From JBDSKH01 sp050245915 (GTDB taxonomy: Bacteria; Actinomycetota; Actinomycetes; Actinomycetales; Microbacteriaceae): a stretch of DNA of 8,106 bases. The stretch is from positions 1 through 8,106 of the forward strand of contig JBFWWZ010000075.1 in the NCBI GenBank assembly GCA_050245915.1. The letters run 5' to 3'. Shown one piece after another: positions 1 to 5,736 of the stretch (positions within the stretch are counted from its first letter, which is position 1; each line of letters starts with the position of its first letter). Made by a program: the position numbers and the translations under genes. The notes under the pieces were generated by a model that was not told where the DNA came from, did not search any database, and saw only the letters and a program-made list of their open reading frames with translations.

Positions 1-1
1 C

Positions 2-655
2 CTGCGTGAAGGGACCGTGGTCGTCGATCTCAGCACGTCCGCGCCCGCGGCGACTCGCAGCATCCATGCCGAGCTGGCCGAACGCGGGGTCGCGTACCTC
101 GATGCCGGGATCTCCGGGGGTGCCGCCGCCGCCGAGAAGGGGCAGCTCACGCTGATGGTCGGGGGCGAGTCGGAGGCTCTCGCGACCGTGCAGCCGTACC
201 TCGCGCCGTTCGCGAGCAACGTGTTCCATGTCGGCTCCTCGGGGGCCGGGCATGTGACGAAGCTGCTGAACAACTTCCTCAACGCGATCGCCCTGTCCGC
301 CACGGCCGAGGTGATGGTCGCCGGCAAGAAGGCGGGCCTCGATCTCGCCGTGCTGCTCGAGGTGCTCAACGCGAGCTCGGGCGTCAACTTCGCCACCCTG
401 AACCGGTTCCCGAAGATCATCACCGGCGACTACCTCAAGGGCGGTCTGACCAACACCCTGATGCTGAAGGACGTCGTGCTCTACACGGAGCTGATCGCCG
501 AGCTCGGGGTCGCGGGACTCAACGCACCCGGCCCGCTCGCCGCGTTCGGGCTGGCCAGGCAGCTCGGCTACGCGGACGAGATCAGCAACACCGTGGTGGA
601 TGCGATCGGCGACATCTCCGGCGGTGTCCGGCTCTACGAGGGGGAGCAGAAGTGA
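2..655 (+). CDS. beta-hydroxyacid dehydrogenase (3-hydroxyisobutyrate dehydrogenase family), 5' end outside window
   Basis: This is the C-terminal part of an NAD(P)-dependent beta-hydroxyacid dehydrogenase; the reading frame is open to the left edge, so the N-terminal Rossmann GxGxxG motif lies outside the window. Visible family marks are the end of the NAD domain (VVVDLSTSAP), the substrate-binding segment GISGGAAAAEKGQLTLMVGG, and the helix GHVTKLLNN, whose lysine (codon 260-262) matches the catalytic lysine of the family. The all-alpha C-terminal domain follows and ends normally in TGA. Family members reversibly oxidise 3-hydroxyisobutyrate, tartronate semialdehyde, threonate-type acids and similar compounds in the cytoplasm; the substrate here is not determinable. 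The stop overlaps the GTG start of the cupin gene by 4 bases (GTGA), so the two are probably translationally coupled. It is a diverged paralogue of the dehydrogenase at 1446-2327, not a recent copy. The GTG at 17 is an internal codon, not the start. Confidence 0.9.
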   Translation: MREGTVVVDLSTSAPAATRSIHAELAERGVAYLDAGISGGAAAAEKGQLTLMVGGESEALATVQPYLAPFASNVFHVGSSGAGHVTKLLNNFLNAIALSATAEVMVAGKKAGLDLAVLLEVLNASSGVNFATLNRFPKIITGDYLKGGLTNTLMLKDVVLYTELIAELGVAGLNAPGPLAAFGLARQLGYADEISNTVVDAIGDISGGVRLYEGEQK

Positions 656-1065
656 TCATCACGCACGCGAACGCCGGGCACCGGCCTCCCGCGAAACCGT
701 CGCAGTTCACCGGCCGTGCCGTCGGCGACGCGATCATGCCTGCGACCGACGGCGTGATCATCAACAACGTCACCTTCGAGCCGGGCGCGCGCACCCACTA
801 GCACACGCACGAGCACGGGCAGATCCTCTACGTGCTGTCGGGCTACGGCCTGATCTGCACGGCCGGAGAAGCGCCCCGGCGTCTGCGCGCGGGCGACTGG
901 GTGTGGGTGCCGCCGGGCGAGCGGCACTGGCACGGCGCGGGGCCCGGCACGTTCCTCAGCCACACCGCGATCTCCCTCGGAGCCACCCAGTGGTCGGACG
1001 AGGTCACCGCCGAGGAGTACGCCTCGGCACCCGACGACGCCGAAGGGCATTCCCATGACGACTGA
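652..1065 (+). pseudogene. cupin-domain protein interrupted by an in-frame TAG
   Basis: The frame starts at GTG 652 behind a strong GGGGGAG ribosome site and would encode 137 residues, but codon 50 (799-801) is TAG. On both sides the frame reads as one small single-domain cupin. The sequence before the stop is ...FEPGARTH and after it HTHEHGQILYVLSGYG, which together form cupin motif 1; relatives have tryptophan at the stop position (xWHxHxxGQ), so TGG to TAG explains it with one base change. Predicted metal ligands are H51, H53 and Q57, plus H92 in motif 2 (GDWVWVPPGERHWHG), the His-His-Gln-His set known in small cupins such as the hydroxynitrile-lyase-type and CMD-associated proteins. The truncated 49-residue product would lack every ligand. 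A restart at GTG 832 would lack motif 1. The end overlaps the next gene by 11 bases. It may be a real nonsense mutation, a sequencing error, or a readthrough site; the first two are more likely. Confidence 0.85.
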
Positions 1066-1453
1066 CGCCACTCACCGTGAGACCTACGAGCAGGGGCTCC
1101 AGGTGCGGCGCGAGGTGCTCGGCGACGCGCACGTGGAACGCTCCCTCGCGCAGGTCAGCGACTTCTCCCGGCCCATCCAGGAGTTCGTCACCGAGTACTG
1201 CTGGGGCGAGGTGTGGTCGCGCGACGGTCTGCCGCGGGCGACACGCAGCCTCATCAACATCGCGATGCTGACCGCGCTGAACCGGTCGCATGAGCTCGGT
1301 GTGCACGTCCGCGGCGCGATCAACAACGGCGTGACGGAGCAGGAGATCCAGGAGGTGCTGCTGCAGACCGCGATCTACGCGGGGGTGCCGGCCTCGCTCG
1401 AGTCGTTCCGGATCGCGGAGGGTGTGCTGAAGGAGATGCGTTCGCATGAGTGA
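1055..1453 (+). CDS. carboxymuconolactone decarboxylase family protein, PcaC-like
   Basis: A 132-residue single CMD-domain protein, close in length and layout to PcaC (4-carboxymuconolactone decarboxylase, EC 4.1.1.44, protocatechuate branch of the beta-ketoadipate pathway). The N-terminus YEQGLQVRREVLGDAHVERS (residues 11-30), the segment GEVWSRDGLPR (51-61), H84 in the helix before GAINNGVT (87-94) and YAGVPAS (108-114) are all PcaC-type signatures. It has no CxxC, so it is not an AhpD-type peroxidase. The ATG at 1055 lies inside the end of the cupin frame (11-base overlap), with GAAGGG about 8 bases upstream. The end overlaps the next dehydrogenase by 8 bases. No other protocatechuate gene is present here, so it may act on a different lactone or keto acid belonging to this operon; the fold call is firm, the exact reaction is not. 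Because its start depends on ribosomes reaching the end of the cupin frame, the upstream TAG could lower its translation. Confidence 0.88.
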   Translation: MTTDATHRETYEQGLQVRREVLGDAHVERSLAQVSDFSRPIQEFVTEYCWGEVWSRDGLPRATRSLINIAMLTALNRSHELGVHVRGAINNGVTEQEIQEVLLQTAIYAGVPASLESFRIAEGVLKEMRSHE

Positions 1454-2327
1454 GATCCGCCGGGTCGGCTTCGTCGGCCTCGGCAACATGGGGATGCCGA
1501 TCGTGAGCCGGCTCCTGGACGCCGGCTACGACGTGACCGGCTACGACGTGGCCCCCGAGCCGCGTGCCGCGCTCGCCGAGCGCGGTGGCACCGCGGCCGG
1601 GACCCTCGCCGACGTGGCCACCGGGGTCGATGCGCTCATCCTGATGCTGCCGGACTCGAAGATCGTGGCCTCGGTCATGGAGGATGCCGGGCTGAAGGCC
1701 GCGCTCCGCCCCGGTCTGCTGGTGGTCGACATGGGCTCCTCCGAGCCGGTGAAGACCCGCGCGCTCGCGGCCGAACTGGATGCCGTGGGGGTCGAGCTGG
1801 TCGACGCGCCGGTGTCGGGTGGTGTCTCCGGCGCGGTGAAGGGGACGCTGACCATCATGGTCGGGGGAGCGTCGAACGCGGTCGCGCGCGTGACGCCGGT
1901 GCTGGAGCACCTCGGCACGGTGCGGCATGCCGGCGCCGTCGGCTCGGGTCATGCGATCAAGGCGCTCAACAACCTCATCTCGGCGACCCACCTGTGGATC
2001 ACGTCGGAGGCGATGCTCGCCGGCCAGCGGTTCGGCCTGCAGCCGGAGGTGATGCTCGAGATCATCAACGGCTCGAGCGGACGCAGCGGCTCGAGCGAGA
2101 ACAAGTGGCCGAACTTCATCCTGCCCGGCACCTTCGATTCGGGCTTCGGCCTGCGGCTGATGCTGAAGGACATGCGGACCGCGACCGATCTGGCCGCTCA
2201 GCTGGACGTGCCCGTCGAGCTCGCGCGCGCGGCGGTCGAGCGCTGGGCGGAGGCCGCCGACGGCCTCCCGCCGACCGCGGACCACACCGAGGTGGCGCGA
2301 TGGCTCGCTGCGGAGCGGGAGGCCTAG
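1446..2327 (+). CDS. NAD(P)-dependent beta-hydroxyacid dehydrogenase (3-hydroxyisobutyrate dehydrogenase / tartronate semialdehyde reductase family)
   Basis: A complete 293-residue enzyme of the 3-hydroxyisobutyrate dehydrogenase family, whose members are usually about 290-300 residues. The N-terminal Rossmann domain has VGFVGLGNMG with the dinucleotide loop G11-L-G-N-M-G16. The substrate-binding segment DAPVSGGVSG spans residues 120-129, TLTIMVGG follows, and the catalytic lysine is K172 in GHAIKALNN. The C-terminal helical domain contains NGSSGRSGSS and MLKDM. It catalyses reversible NAD(P)-linked oxidation of a 3-hydroxy acid, or reduction of the matching semialdehyde, in the cytoplasm; motifs alone do not separate 3-hydroxyisobutyrate, tartronate semialdehyde or sugar-acid substrates. 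The start ATG 1446 overlaps the CMD gene's stop by 8 bases and has AAGGAG at 1430-1435. With the partial dehydrogenase at the left edge the operon carries two members of this family, perhaps for two steps or two stereoisomers. The stop codon directly abuts the palindrome at 2328. Confidence 0.93.
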   Translation: MSEIRRVGFVGLGNMGMPIVSRLLDAGYDVTGYDVAPEPRAALAERGGTAAGTLADVATGVDALILMLPDSKIVASVMEDAGLKAALRPGLLVVDMGSSEPVKTRALAAELDAVGVELVDAPVSGGVSGAVKGTLTIMVGGASNAVARVTPVLEHLGTVRHAGAVGSGHAIKALNNLISATHLWITSEAMLAGQRFGLQPEVMLEIINGSSGRSGSSENKWPNFILPGTFDSGFGLRLMLKDMRTATDLAAQLDVPVELARAAVERWAEAADGLPPTADHTEVARWLAAEREA

Positions 2328-2339
2328 TATGTCGACATA
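2328..2339. promoter_or_regulatory. perfect 12-base palindrome TATGTCGACATA, candidate operator of the adjacent GntR/FCD regulator
   Basis: TATGTCGACATA is its own reverse complement and begins immediately after the dehydrogenase stop codon, 54 bases before the regulator's ATG. It is the most obvious dyad in the 66-base gap. Short palindromes with a GT-n-AC core are typical operators of FadR/FCD-type GntR regulators, so autoregulation by the neighbouring gene product is a reasonable inference. I do not see a convincing -35/-10 pair; TATGAC at 2352-2357 is a weak -10 candidate. No second copy of the palindrome was seen in the window; the promoter of the upstream operon lies outside it. Confidence 0.45.
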
Positions 2340-2393
2340 GACTCCGGATCGTATGACGGGGTTACAACGCCACCACCTCTCGTCGGAGCAACC

Positions 2394-3095
2394 ATGGCAC
2401 GACCGAACTCACTCGCCGAATCCTGGACCGCGGAACCGGTCGGGCGCATCGCCGCTCCGCTCCGCGAGCAGGTCATCGCCGCGCTGCGCCAGGCGATCCT
2501 CGACTTCAATCTGAAGCCGGGGCAGCGGCTCGTCGAGCGCGAGCTGATCGAGCAGCTCGGCGTCTCGCGTACCACCGTGCGCGAAGCACTCCGTGAGCTG
2601 ACCTCCGAAGGTCTCGTGACCGTCGTTCCGCAGAAGGGCGCGGTGGTCGCGACCCCCACCCTCGATGACGCCATCGACCTGTACGAGGTGCGTGCCGCGC
2701 TCGAATCGCTCGTCGTCACCCGTTTCGTCGAGCGCGCCAGCGACGCCCAGGTGGAACGGCTGCAGGCGGCGGTGGAGAGGTTCCACGACGAGACGATCCG
2801 CACCGCGGACATCCGCCAGATCCTCGCGGCCAAAGACCTCTTCTACGTCGTGCTCATCGAGGGAGCCGCGAGCACCGCCCTGCAGCAGCTGCTCGAAGGC
2901 ATCCAGGCCCGCGTGCAGGTTCTGCGCGCCACCTCCCTGTCGGAGGAGGGCCGCACCTTCGCCGCGGTCCGCGAACTGCGGGCGGTCGCCGACGCCATCG
3001 CCGCGCGGGACGCCCCGCTGGCGGCACGACTCACCGCAGAGCACATCCGCGCCGCCGCGGAGACCGCCCTGCTCCACATGCGCTCGGGAGAGTGA
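2394..3095 (+). CDS. GntR-family transcriptional regulator, FCD (FadR) subfamily
   Basis: A 233-residue DNA-binding regulator. An N-terminal winged helix-turn-helix (about residues 20-85) has LKPGQRLVERELIEQLGVSR followed by TTVREALRELTSEGLV and the wing VPQKGAVVA, all hallmark GntR sequence. An all-helical FCD ligand domain (about 95-230) follows. These proteins usually repress a neighbouring catabolic operon and release DNA on binding an organic acid. In many FCD domains a metal is held by an Asp/Asn and three histidines. Here the first histidine position is Y151 (DLFYVVL), the second is L195 (RELRAVADAI), and only H217 (AEHIRAA) remains, so metal binding may be absent or altered. GGAG at 2385-2388 lies 5 bases before the ATG. 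It likely senses an intermediate of the flanking dehydrogenase/CMD pathway and is probably co-transcribed with the tandem CMD gene 4 bases downstream. Confidence 0.93.
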   Translation: MARPNSLAESWTAEPVGRIAAPLREQVIAALRQAILDFNLKPGQRLVERELIEQLGVSRTTVREALRELTSEGLVTVVPQKGAVVATPTLDDAIDLYEVRAALESLVVTRFVERASDAQVERLQAAVERFHDETIRTADIRQILAAKDLFYVVLIEGAASTALQQLLEGIQARVQVLRATSLSEEGRTFAAVRELRAVADAIAARDAPLAARLTAEHIRAAAETALLHMRSGE

Positions 3096-3099
3096 TCCA

Positions 3100-3852
3100 A
3101 TGGCCCTCACGGCCGAACAGCAGAGCATCAAAGACGACTACCTCGCGATCTTCGGCACCTGGGGCGAACCCTGGGAGACCGTCCTGCAGGTAGACCCGGA
3201 CTTCGTGCGCGCGTACCTCGGGATGCGCCAGGTGCCGTTCACGAAGAACCACCTCACCGACAAGATGAAGGCGCTCTGCCAGGTCGCCGTGGTGTCGGCG
3301 GCCACCCATCTCCACGTGCCCGGCATCCGCCCCGCGATCCGCCGCGCCCTCGACCTCGGAGCCACCGCGCACGAGATCGTCGAGGTGTTCGAACTCATCT
3401 CGACCGTCGGCATCCACACCATGAACATCGGCGTCCCGCTGCTCGTCGAGGTGCTCGTCGAGCGCGGCCGCACCGGGCCGGCGCCCCTGAACGACTACCA
3501 GGAGGGGCAGAAGGCCGAGTTCACGAAGACCCGCGGCTACTGGCACGCGTTCTTCGACGAGCTGCTCGAACTCGACCCGGAACTCTTCGCCGCCTACACC
3601 GAGTTCTCGTCGGTCCCGTGGCGGAACGGACCGCTCAGCCCCGCCGAGAAGGAGCTCATCTACATCGCCTACGACATCGCCGCGACGCACCTCTACGTTC
3701 CGGGCACGAAACTCCACATCCGCAACGCGCTCAACCACGGCGCGACGGTCGAGCAGATCCTGGAGGTGATGGAGATCTCGAGCATGCTCGGCATCGCGAC
3801 CTTCGAGGTGGCGGGCCCCATCCTCGCCGAGGAGCTCGCTAAGGATTCATGA
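3100..3852 (+). CDS. tandem-domain carboxymuconolactone decarboxylase family protein
   Basis: A 250-residue protein with two CMD/AhpD-like domains in tandem. Domain 1 (about 53-120) has AATHLHVPGIRPAIRRALDL and GATAHEIVEVFELISTVGI; domain 2 (about 183-248) repeats this as AATHLYVPGTKLHIRNALNH and GATVEQILEVMEISSMLGI, at a spacing of 127 residues. The AhpD-type CxxC redox pair is absent from both halves, and C60 is the only cysteine in the protein, so a thiol peroxidase role is unlikely. The paired His-containing ATHLxVPG motifs are the obvious candidate active sites. The reaction is unknown; family members decarboxylate or isomerise lactones and keto acids, and many are uncharacterised. ATG 3100 was chosen because it sits 4 bases after the regulator's stop with GGGAG just upstream; the frame is open further upstream but that part is antisense-free shadow of the regulator. 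Its 3' end overlaps the convergent TspO gene by 14 bases. Confidence 0.87.
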   Translation: MALTAEQQSIKDDYLAIFGTWGEPWETVLQVDPDFVRAYLGMRQVPFTKNHLTDKMKALCQVAVVSAATHLHVPGIRPAIRRALDLGATAHEIVEVFELISTVGIHTMNIGVPLLVEVLVERGRTGPAPLNDYQEGQKAEFTKTRGYWHAFFDELLELDPELFAAYTEFSSVPWRNGPLSPAEKELIYIAYDIAATHLYVPGTKLHIRNALNHGATVEQILEVMEISSMLGIATFEVAGPILAEELAKDS

Positions 3853-4363
3853 TCGCGAGCGCCGCATTCAGCGTCGTCGCGTACAGCACCCACGCCCAGT
3901 ACGGGATGAGCAGCGCGGCCGCCGCCCTGCGCACCGGCCAGAAGCGCAGCATCGTGACGAGCACCATGACATCGAGCGCCAGGATGATGGCGAGCGCGAT
4001 CCAGAGGGCCGTCACGCCCATCACGGGGTAGAGCCCGAAGAACACCGGCGTCCAGACCGCGTTGAGCGCGAGCTGCCCGATGTAGACCGCGAGCGCGCGG
4101 GTGCGTTCGCGCGACGCGGGCTCGCGCCACACCAGCCAGGCGGCGACCGACATCAGGGTGTAGAGCACGGTCCAGACCGGTCCGAACACGAGGTTCGGCG
4201 GCGTCCAGAACGCCTTGTCGGCCTCGGCGTACCAGCCCTCCACGTTCTGGGAGGTCGCGAGGGAGCCGAGGGCCGCGACCCCGAACGCGATCGCCAGGAA
4301 CAGCACCAGCGCCAGGATGGAACGGGGGCCGGTGCGGCGGGCGTCGGCGGTGTTCGTCGTCAT
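3839..4363 (-). CDS. tspO: TspO/MBR family protein (tryptophan-rich sensory protein)
   Basis: A 174-residue integral membrane protein of the TspO/peripheral benzodiazepine receptor family, normally about 150-180 residues with five transmembrane helices. Hydrophobic segments fall near residues 15-37, 57-79, 90-112, 115-138 and 147-170. Signature motifs are FWTPPNLVFGPVWTVLYTL (52-70) and GQLALNAVWTPVFFGL (96-111), with many tryptophans. Family members bind porphyrins or other tetrapyrroles and have been linked to stress and redox signalling; the exact role here is unknown. The ATG at 4363 is preceded directly by GAGGGG with no spacer, which is an unusually tight ribosome site, but no better in-frame start precedes the first helix. 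It is the last gene of the minus-strand operon, 17 bases after the FAD oxidoreductase. Its end overlaps the convergent CMD gene by 14 bases. An apparent longer frame upstream is a shadow of the oxidoreductase, not a fusion. Confidence 0.92.
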   Translation of the reverse strand: MTTNTADARRTGPRSILALVLFLAIAFGVAALGSLATSQNVEGWYAEADKAFWTPPNLVFGPVWTVLYTLMSVAAWLVWREPASRERTRALAVYIGQLALNAVWTPVFFGLYPVMGVTALWIALAIILALDVMVLVTMLRFWPVRRAAAALLIPYWAWVLYATTLNAALAIMNP

Positions 4364-4380
4364 CCCCTCAGTCTGCGCGC

Positions 4381-5736
4381 TCAGTGGCCGACGAGTGGCC
4401 CCATCACGCGGGCGATCAGCGAACTCCGATGTGTCACCCGTTCTTCGACATCCGCGAACTGCATCGCCAGCATGCCCGCGTTCGCCCCGGCGAAGCGCAG
4501 CGGCTCCGGCTCCCACGCGGGGGATCGGTGGTTCACCCAGGGCAGCCGCGTCAGCTCGGTGTCGGCACCCGTGAGCAGGTCGGCGAGGGTGCGGCCGGCG
4601 AGGTTCGTGGTCGAGAGCCCGTCGCCGACGTACCCGCCCGCCCACGCCACGCGGGTGGCGGGGTCGTACGACGCGGTCGCATGCCAGTCGCGGGGCACCC
4701 CCAGCGGGCCGCCCCAGCGGTGGGTGACCGCCGCATCCCGAGCCGGGGGGAACAGCTCGCCGAGCGTGCGGCGCAGGTGCTCGAACACGCGCGGCACCCG
4801 GTCGTACTCGGGCTTGATCACGCTGCCCCAGTGGTAGCGCGCGCCGCGCCCGCCGAACGCGAACCGGTTGTCGGCGGTGCGCTGACCGTAGATCACCAGG
4901 TGCCGGAAGTCGGCGAAGGTCTGCCCGTGTGCGATCCCGATCTCGTCCCAGACGGCGTCGGGCAGCGGCTCGGTCGCGATCATCAGCGAGTAGAGGGGGA
5001 GCACCCGCCGGTGGGTGGCCCGCAGGGTGGCGCCGTATCCTTCGGTCGCGATGACCAGCCGGTCGCAGGTCACCGTGCCGCGTGTCGTCTGAACGCGCCC
5101 GGACCGGTAGCCGAGCACCTCGGTGTGCTCGGCGATGGTGACGCCGCGCGCCTCGACAGCGGCGGCGAGGCCGCGCACGAGCTTGGCGGGATGGATGCGC
5201 GCGCACGCCGGGTCGAACGCGGCACCCAGCGCTCCCGCGGCCTTCACCCTCTCGGGACCCCAGAACTCGAGCGCGTCCACCCCGTACGACGCGGCCTCCT
5301 CCACCTCGGCGCGGGCCGCCGCGAGCTGCACGCGGGAGCGGGCGTAGTCGATCGTGCCGCCCTTCGCGTAGTCGATGTCGATCCCGGCGGCGGCCGCCGC
5401 GTCGCCGACCTCGTCGACGGTGGCGATCATCGCCCGGCGCATGGCCAGCGCCGCATCCCGGCCGTGGGCGCGCACCAGGGAACCGGTCGACCGGGGGAAC
5501 AGCGCGCTCGCCCAGCCGCCGTTGCGCCCCGAGGCACCGAAGCCGGCGATCTCCTTCTCGAGCACGACGATCTTCAGGCCCGGTTCGCGCTGCAACAGGT
5601 ACCAGGCCGTCCACAGTCCGGTCAGGCCGCCGCCGACGATGGCGACGTCGGCATCCCGGTCACCGTCCAGCGGTGCGCGGGGCGTGAGGTCTCCGGCGGT
5701 CTCGTGCCAGAACGACAGGCCGGCGTAGTCGGTCAC
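4381..5736 (-). CDS. FAD-dependent oxidoreductase, DAO family (gamma-glutamylputrescine oxidase / OrdL-like)
   Basis: A 451-residue flavoprotein of the D-amino-acid-oxidase-like (DAO) superfamily. The N-terminal FAD-binding dinucleotide motif is VAIVGGGLTGLWTAWYLL (GGGLTG at residues 35-40), the ribose-binding acid is E60 at the end of the second strand (IVVLE), and GFGASGRNGGW (65-75) is the family's second FAD signature. Near the C-terminus VAWAGGYVGDGLSTTNLAGR is the conserved GGxxGxG flavin segment. Family members oxidise secondary or primary amines such as gamma-glutamylputrescine or N-methylated amino acids, producing aldehyde or imine and H2O2. The neighbouring aminotransferase favours a polyamine-type substrate, but substrate identity is inference. 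The GTG at 5736 is chosen because it forms a 4-base GTGA overlap with the methyltransferase stop and begins VTDYAGLSFWHET, the usual N-terminus of these proteins; a longer frame upstream to 5883 is a shadow of the methyltransferase. Confidence 0.9.
   Translation of the reverse strand: MTDYAGLSFWHETAGDLTPRAPLDGDRDADVAIVGGGLTGLWTAWYLLQREPGLKIVVLEKEIAGFGASGRNGGWASALFPRSTGSLVRAHGRDAALAMRRAMIATVDEVGDAAAAAGIDIDYAKGGTIDYARSRVQLAAARAEVEEAASYGVDALEFWGPERVKAAGALGAAFDPACARIHPAKLVRGLAAAVEARGVTIAEHTEVLGYRSGRVQTTRGTVTCDRLVIATEGYGATLRATHRRVLPLYSLMIATEPLPDAVWDEIGIAHGQTFADFRHLVIYGQRTADNRFAFGGRGARYHWGSVIKPEYDRVPRVFEHLRRTLGELFPPARDAAVTHRWGGPLGVPRDWHATASYDPATRVAWAGGYVGDGLSTTNLAGRTLADLLTGADTELTRLPWVNHRSPAWEPEPLRFAGANAGMLAMQFADVEERVTHRSSLIARVMGPLVGH

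Noticed and set aside
832..1065. Downstream restart giving a 77-residue cupin from GTG 832
   Set aside because: It would lack cupin motif 1 and three of four metal ligands, and GTG 832 has no clear ribosome site, so it is better viewed as part of the broken gene.
1320..2285. Minus-strand 321-codon frame opposite the complete dehydrogenase
   Set aside because: Arg/His-rich antisense shadow; the plus strand encodes an unmistakable enzyme.
1..2327. Recent tandem duplication of the two dehydrogenase genes
   Set aside because: They share family motifs only; most residues differ and I see no long nucleotide identity, so they are old paralogues.
2665..3099. N-terminal extension of the tandem CMD protein
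   Set aside because: This segment is an out-of-frame reading of the GntR regulator, rich in Arg/Ser/Pro; the family homology starts at ATG 3100.
3779..3790. Perfect palindrome CGAGCATGCTCG
   Set aside because: It lies inside conserved CMD coding sequence, with no T-run or intergenic position, so it is probably incidental.
3839..5614. A 591-codon minus-strand frame that would fuse a long N-terminus to TspO
   Set aside because: Everything upstream of 4363 in this frame is arginine-rich, low-complexity shadow of the FAD oxidoreductase, which is coded in another frame. TspO begins cleanly at its own ATG.
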